From Beroe forskalii (taxonomy: Eukaryota > Ctenophora > Nuda > Beroida > Beroidae), in assembly GCA_011033025.1 (NCBI GenBank), contig WFMF01000388.1, positions 62,001 through 126,000 on the forward strand: a DNA stretch of 64,000 bases, given 5' to 3'. The notes beneath the pieces are model-generated. The model was not told the origin of the DNA and did no database searches. It was given only the letters and a program-made list of their open reading frames with translations. Every line of letters starts with the position of its first letter. The first letter of the stretch is position 1. A program made the translations under genes and the position numbers. This document shows, piece by piece, positions 34,701 through 49,700 of this stretch.

Positions 34701-37700
34701 CATTCTGAACACAGAATTTGCCGTCACCAATTTCACATGAAACTCGCACATTATTTCAAAAATCTTTAAGAAAGTGTATTAATTTAGATCTAATCATGTC
34801 GTTTCAATTGATGATTAATTGATTAATGTTGCTAAATGCTATATGATGATAAAATTATTTTCAATTGAACATAAATTGATGGCTTTTTGTCTTTGAGCAA
34901 CAATTCATGGGATAGCAAAATAGGTAAACATTTAGAAACCGGCCTTATTAAAACTTGTACTACCACTAACACTGAATCGAACGTTCATACGTTCATTATT
35001 GCTCATTAGCCATTATCTCTGTACGTCGCGACCCGTGGCAATGCGCACACAGATAAATTGCCCGCGCAATGCTGTTTTGATTTCGTTACGGTGAGAAAAT
35101 AATATGTAAATATTCAATCAATTTGAATTGTGGAACGTAGCATTTAATATTTGTGAACGAGTCTGCGTATTAGTTTGGAGTGAGCTGTGTATTTGCAGGC
35201 CCAACGGGCCTGCAAGTATACTCATACTTGAAAACTTGAAAATTTGAAATTTTACATTTTCGAATGAAAGTCGTGCAGATCCATTGTGTCCTGGAAGCAC
35301 TCATATTCAAGTATTGTTATCTTATAGCTTTATAGCATTGTGCGTGACAGCACTGAGGTATATTTTCATATATTATGCATTGAATGTATGAAATTTATTA
35401 TTTCTTTTTAGCAAGAAGCCATACCAATTTGCCAATGCAATACTTTTTTCTGGTGCTGGGATTATTGTAGCACAATTCTAACGAATTAACATAAAATTAA
35501 AAAATATTGCCATTATATGGGTACCTACCTGTTAGCTAATAGGTACAATGTTTCTGGACTTAAACATAGCTTCCGCTTAATCATAATATCTATGTGTAAA
35601 ACATGAAGCTATTAATGCAGTTGATGAAATATATTATAAAAAATGTTATGTTATTACCGAGATATTCCATTCGTCAGCAGTTGACAACCCTAATTGGGTG
35701 ATAACTATCAAGAGTTCGTATATAGTAATAATATACAAAACTTTGATACTATTCAGTGAAATATCGTTCCTACTCGTAGACAGATGTAAAGAGGCGATCC
35801 CATCTGATTATGAATACTTAAATATGAATACTTTAATAAATCCTTTGCCAGTGAATTATCCTATTTAATATTTAGACATTCGATTCTCCGGGAAGGTAAG
35901 AAACGTAAGCCGGAAAGGTAACATATTTATTTAGTGGGTCTTTGTCGCATGTTCTATCGAGTCTTATAAGCAACATTTATTAAAACTTTTGTTAATTGTC
36001 AACTTTGTACAACTTACAATAATAAGATGCCTTAGAATTGTAATGAAAAACAGCCACCATTGTTACACGGAGGGGGCGAGGACAGGAGGAATCGTGGGAG
36101 TTTGTGACATGCACAACACGAGCTCCTCAGGAATACCTGACGGCTGCTCTGAGCTGACAGCTGCTTCAAACTGTCAACTCAATCGATTAAACGCACAACA
36201 GAGAACTTATGAATACCGTAACATATGATAGTAATATGCACTCAGATAAAGTTAAAGAAACTCTCATACGGCTACCGAGCCCTCTGCTGAAACCCACAGA
36301 AACCCAACCTGAGGAGTAATTGAGACCTCCAATCGAAGAATCCAGCGTGCTGTTTTACTTCAACCTGGAAAGTGAAAGAGACGTGTTACTATCTGACGGG
36401 CTTCGGCCCATCCCCATATAGAAGCTTAGACGTATCTAAAAGCTTAGAAGTATAGAGGTTTTAAAAGGCATTAGACATGGAAATATCGTACTTATGAACG
36501 TGATAGGTTTTGGCAGGAATTATTAGTTATTTTCTTCAGCAGCACTTCTCTCATAAATATCATTGCTTTCAAAGCTGCCGAACCACAATGCAATTATCAC
36601 TTTGCTTAGCGGGCTGTGCGATGTGAGATACTATTTGTATTAAACATGCTCACAAAAAATTACAGTGACCAGTGAATACTCTACGCATAAAATTATGATT
36701 GTATGCTTATGTAGTACATTGACCACTGACCAGTCAGAACATAAAATCTTAGACCAACTACATACTATCAAATCGCACCCTATTTTCCCATTAGATACAG
36801 AATAGTAAATTACTCAAAATTACCTATGAAATTTGAAACAGACCCTCATGATGATAATATATATCCCAACAGGACGAGGGGCTACTAGAAGATTCTGTTA
36901 TTGAGAAAAGTAACCTTACCAGTATCTACAACCGATTGATTTACGATGAACGCGTGAGTGGATTATCAGCCCTTATTTAACCGGCCCTTATTAAGGACCA
37001 AATGCAATTTCCTATTTTGTTCCAGAGGACCGGTTAAAAAGCCGGTTAAAAAGGGACTGATATATAAACATATAATAATATGTATGTGACCTGATCCTGC
37101 CAATAAATCGGGTTAATACTTAATCGTTAATAATCGACTGATTAGGTATTCGGCTGTCGAGGAAGCCCATGTTTAATTTTGCTGAGTAAGACACACGTTT
37201 TTCCTCAATAAAATTTTTCAGATCATCGATCCCCTGTACGAAGACAAGTCCGGCAAGTCTGTGTATCCTTTCTTCACCATCCGGTAAATATGTTTTTGCA
37301 TAAAAAGAGATTGCGGTATAATTTTTAGGGCCTGAGGATTCCCCTAGTAACTCCTTATCTCGGCTTTAAAATTGCTTAAAACGCCTAAAATCAGCATTTA
37401 TTACTAACTGACTGATCATTTATGGTGTTTTTTAAGTTTAAAATACTCAGGCCATTAGAAATTTACCAAGGCAGGCATAAGCCTCATTTCAACCATAACC
37501 TTCAAATTGCCGTAACTTGACAAATAACATCGGGGTTTATCCACATGGTGAACCCCTTGGCAGTGTAGCTGTAGGGGTTAATTAAGGAGATGGTGTACTT
37601 TTCAAATTTCGGATGCAAAAGTTCAAATTTAACTATCTTGAATCTTAGTACATTCTTAAATTTTCTATGTTTTATTTTTGTGTCCGGTATTAATATTAAG

Positions 37701-40700
37701 TATTAATTCTTTACTCTCTAAAATTCTAGAAAAAGTACAAAGGGTATGACCGGGAAATTGCTGTTACTATTTTATTCGTTATTCGTTGTCAGCACTAAAT
37801 TAAACTGTTGACTCGGTAAATGGTGTGAAATGTTTGAGCTTTCCCCACTGTTATGATGAAAAATAATATATTCATACTCCAAATCAGGAATATTCATGAA
37901 TACAGACATACAGATCGTTGCCGAAATTTCAGCACTGTTATTTCAGAACATCACGAATATTTATACAATTTCCTTGTATGCATGTTTTAAAGACTTAAGT
38001 ACGGTTATTTGAAGAATTTCCTTGTGTTTGAATAAATTCAGTTCGTTTCAGAACGGGTATAATAGATAACATGGAGCTGGAAGAATTCCTTAACCAAGAG
38101 CAAAAGACGGACATGCTGGTTGACACGGTGGTCAATAAGTACGGCAAGGACGGTTCACTAACATCGAAACAGGTGACAAATTGAGAATCAAGTTGCCAAA
38201 TTTTCAGTACCTTTGCTATTGAATGAATAGTCATATGAATTGAAAGCAGGCCTAGCTTGCATCCAAACCAGGTGATTATAAGACCCTATAACTCTATAAC
38301 CGTGTTTCAGTTCATCGACTACCTGTACTCGGATGACAACCTGGTGTATACTCGAGCTGACGCCGTTGAGGACAGCATGGACTCGCCTCTCAGTCACTAC
38401 TGGATTGCTTCCTCTCATAACACGTTGGTAAAGTTGGCTTTAGATTTTAGGGATATTTTGAAATGTGGGCGAGAAAGGGTCGGAAGTTCAAGTGCCGTCC
38501 TTCAATAGGCGGAAAGGAAACGCCCTGCTTATCCTCAATCTAAATCTCATGGCTCTGGAGCCTGTTGACTACTCATGAGCAACATTCAGCTTTATGCTTT
38601 CTGTGGTGCGATTTTACCAGGCCAATAAGCCGTTAAAAGAAAATGATGTATATTTCTCATAGTCACAGACAATACGTCAATGTCCCGTCATAAAATATTA
38701 GAGATCCGAATTGTAAAAACTTTTAGGATGAAGAATTTAAATGCAAAATGTATTATAAATCCACGCACGGCTCAAGTCTTGATTCATGATGAATTTACTG
38801 GTATCTAATTATTCCAGTGTCGAAAACTAACTTGAACCTACGTGAATAATACTCTCATATTGGATATCATGCATTGTTATGAAGCCGCATAAACTGGGAA
38901 TTCGGTCCGAAAGTTGGGAGTTCGCATTTTTTATTGAAATAAAACCACGTCGTATAGGTTTTTTTTATCCAAAGAATGTAATAGTATGATGTCGACAACC
39001 ATTAACTAATTGTCACATAATTGCACCGATAATTCGTTCCCGTATAGTTTTAATAACACATGTCAAGATAGTATGTACACTGGACGCTATGAATACCACT
39101 ACATCCCATATGATGCGTGTGTGTGTCTGATTATTAATAATCTCAAATATCAAACTTATGGATCAGCAGCTATACAATGTGTAAATTATACAAGGTGTAA
39201 ATTATGTGGGATTACGTGCGTTAATAATAAGGCAAGGACACTTGCGCTGGCTATAACATGGTTTTTCTTTAGTGATCGGTTAAACTCAATGACTGTAATT
39301 GTGAATGAAATGGAGTTGTTTGTCCTCATCTTAGTAGCCTCAGAGTGCATACTATAATCCCCCCTCTCACTCCACCCCCTACTACTAAATGAGGGATGGA
39401 CCTGTGAGTGATCCAGTCAGTCCCCAGGAGGCGCCGCCCAGAGGGGAGACCCCCCACGACACTTGGGGGACTGGAAGAGAACGAGTCCCATACCTCCCCA
39501 GTGGCCGGTTTATCGAAGTTATACACCCCCATTTACCCCCTTATACCCCGCGCCTCCCCCCTTTACCCCCACACCCCAACAACCTTCACCCTGGCAGATA
39601 TATGCTGTTGGTAGTGGATGTAAGTTGCTCTGATACGTCACTTCGTTGATACTACTACCAATTAAGGTGTATCACAATTATCCCTGCCATATTTGTGTGT
39701 TGACACATATATTGTGTAATTAACTGATTAACAAGATAGACACACACACCCAGTGTCCGAGCGTGTGAGAGTTGCTAGGTAACAAATTACACGGGAACTG
39801 GCTGGTGAGGCTCTGTCACTTGAAACCCCAAACCTACTTATCTCTGAACGTGTGAGTGTAAGCGTGTGTGTGTAGTTATTGTACGCATTTCTAGCCCGGA
39901 TTAACACAACTTTCAGACACACCTTCATACAGCGAATGTACTGTAACCGCCTGCATAGTGTATCGGTCCTGAAGTTCCACTTACGTGATAGTAGGGTTAA
40001 AATGGCCGCCAATTTTCTTGCATCTGGCAAGCTATAACATGGAATGTGCTATTGGTGTTATACTACCGTACAACTGTACTTCTGCCGTTCAACTACCGTT
40101 CTTGTTTCGTAATTCCTCGCTGCTTACTGTCGTATGTGGTGTTTGGTTTGATTAGACCGGATTGATAATACAAAGGCACATTCTGTGTATGTGTAGATTA
40201 CTATAACACCGTACAGATGTGGGTGTTATTAAACTGTTATTAGCGCAGTCTAACTCATTTACTAATGAAACTTGTCATTCGGAACGGAAACTAACGCCTG
40301 TACCGCACTCACCTGATGAAAGTTGGGTGATAATCATGTTACCAAGTCCCAGACGAATGCAGTTAGAATAAGAATATGCCGTACACTGTACAGAGAATCC
40401 ACTCGATAACTCATACTGTTAAAATCAGAAAAAGTTGATGGATCTAAAAATAAATAAGAGAAGAAAAAACTACTTCAATTGCTTTTTACCTGCCGAAATG
40501 AACCAAATATGCCCACTTTTAAACATGAACATGCATCTCAGACTGTGAAGAAAGTAGGTAGGTATTTACACCTCAGTTCGTCGACTTGGGAACTTCTGAA
40601 CTTGATAGTGTGGTATGCGGAATTTCTAAGTTATGAGGGTGGTAGGAACACCTACTGCAGTAGATGCATGCTTGATATGCTGTGAAGCTGTGGTGTGTTG

Positions 40701-43700
40701 TGTAGGGAGTTCAGATGTTGTAAGGCTGTCAATTAGGTACTAGACACTTACACGGTGATGTATCTATAATGCATCTCTAGCTTGGCAGTATTTTTGATAG
40801 TGGATGCAAGACTGCAATCAAAATGCCTGTTACTGTCACAAGGATACATTTAGACTAATGCAAGCCTTCATAGGAAAGGCAAGATTTTCATTGCAATATT
40901 TGCAAGATTCGAATGATCTTATGCAAGCTTTCAGTGGTCTCTGATATCCCAATGCAAGAATTCATAGGAAAGGCAAGATTTTCATTGCAATATTTGCAAG
41001 ATTCGAATGATCTTATGCAAGCTTTTAGTGGTCTCTGATATTCCACTGCAAGAATTCATAGGAAAGGCAAGATTTTCATTGCAATATTTGCAAGATTCAG
41101 TTGGTCCCATGCAAGCTTTGAGTGGTCTCCGATATTCCACTGCAAGCCTTCATAGGAAAGGCAAGATTTTCATTGCAATATTTGCAAGATTCGTATGATG
41201 ATCTTATGCAAGCTTTTTAGTGTCTCTGATATTTCACTGCAAGCTTTTCATTGGAAAGGCAAGATTTTTCATTGCAATATTTGCAAGATTCGAATGATCT
41301 TATGCAAGCTTTTAGAGGTCTCTGATATTCTACTGCAAGCCTTCATAGGAAAGGCATGATTTTCATTGTATGATACACTAGCAGCTAGGTACATAGTGAT
41401 ACGGCCACACGTTAATCTATGATACATTATATAGTGACTTTGATACGGTTTATATAGGACTGTGTGTGCAATGTTATTCTATGTAAATGATACACTGTAC
41501 ACCCAGCCTTTACCGCAGCGCTAAATATCTCGATGAAGAGTTTCTCAGCAGGGTTCACGAATCACGAAAACAGTTTACAAGCAGCGTAAATTCAACAATA
41601 CGGTGTATAGTGTACTTGTACATGAAAATAAAATTCCAAATAATGTTTACTGTGTGTTTATCGAATAATGGAATTACTTCATTAAACCTCTGAAAATTCG
41701 ATGTGTCAATTATAGTCGTTAACAACCCCACCAACGGTGTTTTGATGTGTGATTTAAAAATCTTACGGCACGAAGTTTATCCATAGGAACCTATCCAGGA
41801 AAAAATCTTTGGTAGGTACCTAATATGATTTTTGTTCATAAAGGTAGGTCGCTTTTGGAAGGATGATAAAAAGATTGAAACCTAAGCTTTGGATTATGAG
41901 TTGTTTGAAGCAATCTCTTCTTAAATGTGCTATTCATCTTGATGGCAGTGCATCTTTTAAATTGAACCGGGGTATTTTCAACGATGTGCATCACTAGGTG
42001 CAGATGCACTGAAGGGATCGCAGAAAATGATAAGTGAGAGGGTCGTTCAGGAGTGTGAGAGAGTCGTTCAGGACTGTGAGAGGGTCGTTCAGGACAGTGA
42101 GAGGTTCGTTCAGAAGGAGTGAGAGGGTCTTTCAGGACTGTGAGATTGTCGATTAGGACTGTGAAAGTGTCGTTCAGGACTGTACGAGAGGGTCGTTCAG
42201 GACTGTGAGAGGGTCGTTCAGGACTGCTAGATGGTCGATTAGGACTGTGAGAGGGTCGTTCAGGACTGTACAACTACAAGAGGGTCGTTCAGGACTGCTA
42301 GAGAGTCGTTCAGGAGTGTGAAAGTGTCGTTCAGGACTGTGAGAGGGTCGTTCAGGACTGCTAGATGGTCGATTAGGACTGTGAGAGGGTCGTTCAGGAC
42401 TGTACAACTACAAGAGGGTCGTTCAGGACTGCTAGAGAGTCGTTCAGGAGTGTGAAAGTGTCGTTCAGGACTGTGAGAGGGGTTCAGGAGTGTGAAAGGG
42501 TTGTTCAGGACTGCACAAGAGAGTCGATCACGAGTGTGAGAGGGTCGTTCAGGACTGTCCAAGAGGGTCGTTCAGGAGTGTGAGTTGGTCGATCAGGACT
42601 GTACAAGAGGGTCGATCAGGAGTGTGAGCGGGTCGATCAGGACTGTGCATGGAACTTTTAACATAAATTGCCCTAAATTATTCTGCGATATGAAGATTGA
42701 AGATCGATGATATAGAATCATCCAAGAATGCAATTTCGGTGCATCCTTTATTATATAAGGTACACTTCAACTTCTAGTGACAAATCGGTACGAGGATTAC
42801 AAACTGGTGATTGAGTTTTTGAAATCCGTACCGATAAGTCACCAAGTAGAGTCTGTGGTTGATCAATTAGTCGTCTTCCGGATTCATGAAGTAAGAAGAC
42901 GTGACATATCAATCACAGTTCGATAGACGAATCGGTACGGGTGACATATCGGGGTCTAGCAATATTTTCGACACAGTTTATTGTTTACATCCTCAATTTA
43001 AACTATCAATTAACGTCGTGTTCTTGATACAATTGAAGATGAAACATTATATAGTGACTTTGATACGGTTTATATGGGACTGTGTGTGTTATGTTATTTT
43101 AATATAATATAAATGATACACTGTACACCCAGCCTTTATTACCGCAGCTAAATATCTCGATGAAGAGTTTCTGAGCAGGGTTCACTCGTCCTACTCTGAT
43201 TCACGTCCTATTGACGAAGAAATCCTTGTTCTACACACCACGTCTTTACATCAGTGTCGAAATTTTATTTCCATCTACAAGTAAACTATACATTGTAGGT
43301 ACACTGTACATTGTATGTTGATTTTACGTTGCTAGCAAACTGTTTCCGTGAACCCTGCTGAGAAACTCTTCATCGAGATCATATTAGGTACCTACCAAAG
43401 ATTTTTTTTCCTGGAAAGGTTCTATGGATAAACTTCGTGCCGTAAGATTTTTAAATCACACATCAAAACACCGTTGGTGGGGTTGTTAACGACTATAATT
43501 GACACATCGAATTTTCAGAGGTTTAATGAAGTAATTCCATTATTCGATAAACACACAGTAAACATTATTTGGAATTTTATTTTCATGTACAAGTACACTA
43601 TACACCGTATTGTTGAATTTACGTTGCTTGTAAACTGTTTCCGTGATTCGTGAACCCTGCTGAGAAACTCTTCATCGAGATATTTAGCGCTGCGGTAAAG

Positions 43701-46700
43701 CTAAAGGCTGGGTGTACAGTGTATCATTTACATAGAATAACATTGCACACACAGTCCTATATAAACCGTATCAAAGTCACTATATAATGTATCATAGATT
43801 AACGTGTGGGCCGTATCACTATGTACCTAGGTAGCTGCTAGGTGTATCTTACAATAACATTGCGCCCCAGTGTGCGGTCGGTGCTCCGAGGCGTATCGAA
43901 TATCAAAGTCGGTCACGTGACATGCATTCTGTATGTTTTAACTGATATGCGCGGTGTGACGTAGAAGTCACGTGAACGGGTTGAGGTGGGTGCGTGATAA
44001 TCGTGGTCACGTGACAGTCACGTGATGCCACTCGAAAGCTCGTGTTGCCAAATGAAAACACGTTTTAGTTTCTTCTTGTATCAGCAATTATAATGCCCCT
44101 GTGCTCTGTGTGTGAATGTGATGTGAATAGGATTACATATATACCAATACACAGAGAAGCTTTCCAATTAAAATGGTCTGAGAAATAGCGAAGCAATGTC
44201 AACATTCCATCATTGATGTGGATGGTTATTAAGCTTTATGCTATAGGTGTGCGTAATCATATTATTGATATTCCATTTCCCGCTGATCATTAGTCAAGAT
44301 GACAAGAAGTACCTACCGTGTTTCGAACTGAAACCGGAAACTCTCCCTACGCCATCACTGACAGGCTTATTACTTTATTACCTTATTACTTTATTACATA
44401 ATCAGAGTGGGAGAGTCCTCCTCCGGTACAGCCCTTGCGCTGCCTATAAAGTTAAGTTAAAAGAAGATACCATATAGGAATGAACTAAGAGCCAAATTTT
44501 CCAGGGCTAAATAACGGGCGATTCCAGAAAGCTTGGTATCACATAACCACAGAAGCACATAATATCAAAAACCTATGAAGATCTGAGTTTTGGCCCCAAA
44601 ACGACACCACCTTAGCCTAGTGAAAGGCATTCATGATAAAATGATATCATTTCTGTGGGCCGAAAGAAAATTTTTAAATCATAATTTGATCCGATAGCCC
44701 TACCCTGGCGTGGACCCTGATGGGGGAGTAAGTAAATTTTCAACCTATGAAGGCTTTCATTGGTATATCAGAGACCACTAAAAGCTTGCATCAGATAATT
44801 CGAATCTTGCAAATATCGCAATGAAAATCTTGCCTTTCCTATGAAGGCTTTCATTGGTATATCAGAGACCACTAAAAGCTTGCATCAGATCATTCGAATC
44901 TTGCAAATATTGCAATGAAAATCTTGCCTTTCCTATGAAGGCTTGCAGTGGAATATCAGAGACCACTAAAAGCTTGCATTAGATCATTGGAATCTTGCAA
45001 ATATTGCAATGAAAATCTTGCCTTTCCTATGAAGGCTTGCAGTGGAATATCAGAGACCACTCAAAGTTTGCATAGGACCAACTGAATCTTGCAAATATTG
45101 CAATGAAAATCTTGCCTTTCCTATGAAAGCTTGCAGTGAAATATCAGAGACCACTAAAAGCTTGCATAAGATCATACGAATCTTGCAAATATTTGAATTA
45201 AAATCTTGCCTTTCCTATGAAGGCTTGCATGGGAGTCTACATTATGACAGGCATTTTCCTACTGTTGGGTCAGCCAAAAGACTGCTCAACGTGTGAAATA
45301 TTGCAAACTTCTTTAAAGCTTTTTGTTGCCAAATGCTAGATTTGTCTTCTGTCTCATACGGCAAATCTTGCAAAACCACCAAATAAACTTGCTGGTCCCT
45401 AATTGATTTAAATTCCGCTGGCTATGATGAGCAGTCTTTTGGTAATCTCATGCAAGTTTTTTGGTGACTAGTGCATTATACCATCGGGGGGGGGAGCCTA
45501 TAGTAGGGTTAAAATGGCCGCCAATTTTCTTGCATCTGGCAAGCTATAACATGGAATGTGCTATTGGTGTTATACTACCGTACAACTGTACTTCTGCCGT
45601 TCAACTACCGTTCTAGTACCGTAATTCCTCGCTGCTTACTGTCGTATGTGGTGTTTGGTTTGATTAGCTAGTTAGACCGGATTGATAATACAAAGGCACA
45701 TTCTGTGTATGTGTAGATTACTATAACACCGTACAGAGTATGTGGGTGTTATTAAACTGTTATTAGCGCAGTCTAACTCATTTACTAATGAAGTTTGTCA
45801 TTCGGAACGGAAACTAACGCCTCTACCGCACTCACCTGATGAAAGTTGGGTGATAATCATGTTACCAAGTCCCAGACGAATGCAGTTAGAATAAGAATAT
45901 GCCGTACACTGTACAGAGAATCCACTCGATAACTCATGCTGTTAAAATCAGAAAAAGTTGATGGATCTAAAAATAAATAAGAGAAGAAAAAACTACTTCA
46001 ATTGCTTTTTACCTGCCGAAATGAACCAAATATGCCCACTTTTAAACATGAACATGCATCTCAGACTGTGAAGAAAGTAGGTAGATATTTACAGCTCAGT
46101 TCGTTGACTTGGGAACTTCTGAACTTGATAGTGTGGTATGCGGAATTTCTAAGTTATGAGGGTGGCAGGAACACCTACTGCAGTAGATGCATGCTTGATA
46201 TGCTGTGAAGCTGTGGTGTGTTGTGTAGGGAGTTCAGATGTTGTAAGGCTGTCAATTAGGTACTAGACACTTACACGGTGATGTATCTTTGTAAGGAATC
46301 AGCATACTTCTAAAGTTCTAAGGCATGTCATACTTCCATGGTACACAGAAATTCTTGAGAAATTCTTGAGATATTATTATTCTGTCCTTGGCATGATTTT
46401 TGACTTCAAGATAAAAATCCAAGCGTTCGCAAGGTTTCGTTGTAGGTAGGAACGATCCCATATTGTTAACTGTATATTGTTAACTGAGTGTCTTCAAAGA
46501 AAGATACGAAGATGGAATCGTTCTAATGGAGATTTGATTCTTGGATAGTTGAATCCGTGTCAAAATGTGGTCATCCTTTCCCTTGAGATACCGAGAGTGA
46601 ATTACGTGATTGGCTTGCGTTCCACACTCTTAACTTTAAACTTCTTACGCCTTAACATTCCAAGTACTACCCGGACGCGACGTTTGTATTCAAGGTGACA

Positions 46701-49700
46701 CGGGCTGACACCCGTGTCCTCCCTAAATTAGCGCCAAATTTTATCTGTAGCGCGCTGCGAAATCTTTGTTGCTTTCTACGCGCTCCACGCACGTTTTCAA
46801 CTTAATTTTACGTTTTTCATTCAAGTAACCATGTGGCCGGCCTGGCTTGAGCTGCCTGGCTCGCTCATGAATACGCCCATTCTGGGCCAGAGATCAATTA
46901 GAAAACGATGCTGATTCTTTTTCCAAAAAAGATTGCAGTAAATGTGTGTAAACCCCTGTTTCTCCCCCTTCCAGGTACCTGACAGGAAACCAGATCACGA
47001 GTAAGAGTAACGTTGAGGCGTACGTGCAGGCCCTCCTATCGGGATGTAAGTGTGTGGAGTTGGACGTGTGGGAACGACAGAACACCATCATGATCCTGCA
47101 TGGTAACACCCTCACTACCATGATTGCAGCTAGTGATGTCCTGGCGGCTATCGAACAGTACGCCTTCAAAGTTTCACCGTGAGTTTATGGCATTATTTTG
47201 GTGTGAAATGGATTGTCTAAACGAAATGAGTAGCATAGCTAAGTGTGTCTCGTTTGATTTGGTCGAAGTCGTTTGTCTGTTCGCTTGAGCTGACCTTCAA
47301 ATACAGTGTGTGATCCTTCAATCGTAGCTGGTGTCATCATTGAAAAGACAGCTTCAAATTTCAGGTATCCACTGATATTGTCAATAGAAAACCACCTTGG
47401 TCCTCAGATGCAAGAAGACTTCGCTAAGATGATTAAAGAAATCCTTGGAGGTATGAAATTGTTTTGTCACCAGACACAATTAACGGCATTTTATTATTAT
47501 TCTCTGAATAGGTATTGATCATTTCATTTGTATTCGATTTTCCTCGAGTTTCGTGAATACCAATATATCCTTAAATCTGAAGAAAACCTATTACACTTCT
47601 AGATAAGTTGCTGAGTGCGCCGCTCCCTGATGGTGGACAGTTGCCATCTCCCAACATGCTCAGAAATAAAATCATCATAAAGGTGGGTAGTGAGCGGAAT
47701 GGGTGCCAATCTAGCGTGTGCTGTGATTACCTTTCCTTACCCGTCACAAGCTTCCAGAAAACTGTGATACCTAATTGCACCATGTAAAACACCCTTATTG
47801 GAGACTTTGTTTTATTATTGTTACGATTACTTGAGTTGTTGTTTAATGAGTTCACATCCAAGCTGTTTGCCAATAATTGATTTGCTTTGTTTATTCAACA
47901 TTATTACAGGACAAGAAACATCTACGGGATTTCAATCATGAGTACCGTGAGTCCTTTGCATTTATTGCTGCTTGACATGACCCTGAGGTAGACGTGCAGA
48001 ACTATTTGATCTATTAAATATTACCTGTACCCCTCCATATCTATGAACTATTACAATAATCAGGTCTCAGCGTTTCACTCCCTATTATACGCCCAACAAT
48101 CTCCCCTCCTTTCATCAGTAAAAACAGACATTGTCCGCCGCGGTGAGATATACTTCGAGAGTTCACTGCACGCCAACGACTGGAGTCGTCGAGTAGTCCT
48201 CATGACTCCGGAGTTCCTCTACTACTCCTATCAGGAGTCGGATAGCGACGAGGGGGAGATGAGGGAGCGGATTGGGGCTATCAATGGCTCCCCGGCTGGG
48301 ACAACCCTCAAACTGTCAGACCTTCATCTTGCTGAACCGTGAGTATTGTTAGTGGAGATTGGAGAATTGCTTGGGGGTGCTTATAGCAGTTTTGGCGACA
48401 TCATGTTTGATTATTTTGCTTTGATTGTGGCTCGAAAATTATCGATGAACGCGGTGCGACAGCTGATCATGTTAAGAGTGACTCCCTCGACTCAGGTGGT
48501 ATTGGGGCGGTGTGGATGCCAACGCTGGCAACTACTATATCAGCGAGTATGTGAAGAGTATGATAAGTCTGATGGGAGAAGAGATCAACCTGTCCGGGGA
48601 CTTTGCTATCAGACCCCGCACTCAGGGTGTGGGAGAGTTCGTCCTGCTCTTCCTAGAGTAAGTCAGGAGTGAGTTGTTGTGAACAGCGAGTAATTATTGA
48701 GTGGACGCAGACTAGATGAAAAGTGAAAATGAGCGAATAATGGCAATCAGGCTTAAAATCGAATTCGTTCCAAACTGCAAGCTTCAATCCTTATCTAAAC
48801 CAAATATAAACCTTACGTCTTAGTTCACAGAACAAAGCCAAGAAGATCAAAGTTCAATCAAAGTACGAGAGAGGGTTCCCGCGTTACTTTATCGAGGATT
48901 ACCCCGGAGCCCCTACGTTTGAGTCCCTTTACGCCCTTGTCAAGCACTACCAAAGGGTGTCTTTCTCTGTGGACAAGGTGCCACTAATCCTCAAACGACC
49001 CATACAGGAACCGAGGAATTTCGCCAAAGAAATGTGGGTTTTCTAATTTTTTGTCTCTTTGAACCGCTTTAAATCGTCACTGATTTTGTCCCTTAATTAT
49101 GTTCGAAATAACTTGTCATTAATTTTTATTTTGTTACACCCGTCTTTACACAATTGATGAACGGAGGAGCAAAGGGAGATATCTTTTCAGTTGGTTTCAC
49201 TACGGAGCCACGTTTGAGGATTCAGAGCGAAGGTTGAGGGATCACAAGGTGAATGGTGCCTTCTTGGTAAGAGAGCTCCCAGATAACAAGTTCAGACTCG
49301 TCTTCAGATGCGCCGGATCGGTAAGTGGAGGACAGGAGGAAGGGAGGAGTTAGCTGGATGACAGGGATATGGGATGATCTACTAAGGGATAAGTGTAAAA
49401 AGTAGCGAAAGTTGGCTACGTGAAAAAGTTCCACCATCCACAGTTCTATGATTCAATAATCAATGAAGATAATCGCGTTTTGTGTTATTGTTTCAATGTC
49501 GGTAAAAGAAACCTTATCGAAATATTTGTCAGGTACGATCATGTAAAATCAGACAAGATGGTAGACTCTGGATAATAGGGAATTCTCAATTCGAAGGGCT
49601 TACACAACTTGTGGACTACTATAAGAAGCGTCCTCTGTATATCACGAAGAACAATCAGGAAATAAAGCTGACGAAGCCTGTTGAGATGATTCCTTTAGAT

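Larger units (their letters stand above)
39989..46288. repeat. 6.3 kb composite: near-identical 0.78 kb direct repeats around a foldback core
   Basis: Direct repeats at 39989-40765 and 45501-46288 start TAGTAGGGTTAAAATGG and end GGTGATGTATCT, and differ at only about a dozen sites plus a few short indels, so they are young. Inside, a tandem array at about 40858-41367 is matched in inverted orientation at 44738-45231. The segment 41370-41822 is matched inverted at 43383-43848 and in part directly at 43040-43190. No gag-, pol- or transposase-like frame is visible. It may be a foldback DNA element or a degenerate element with long terminal repeats; I cannot decide. It lies in the PLC-gamma intron 38424-46974. 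Confidence 0.75.

Noticed and set aside
39389-39649. Proline-rich plus frame
   Set aside because: Low-complexity C-rich intron sequence; the overlapping frame is equally open.
41836-42562. SPERPSH-repeat minus frames
   Set aside because: They come from the 21-bp minisatellite at 42030-42645.
40479-46208. A 68-codon frame preserved in both direct repeats (40479-40685 and 46002-46208)
   Set aside because: The repeats are only 1-2% diverged, so shared openness needs no selection; no domain or signal is seen.
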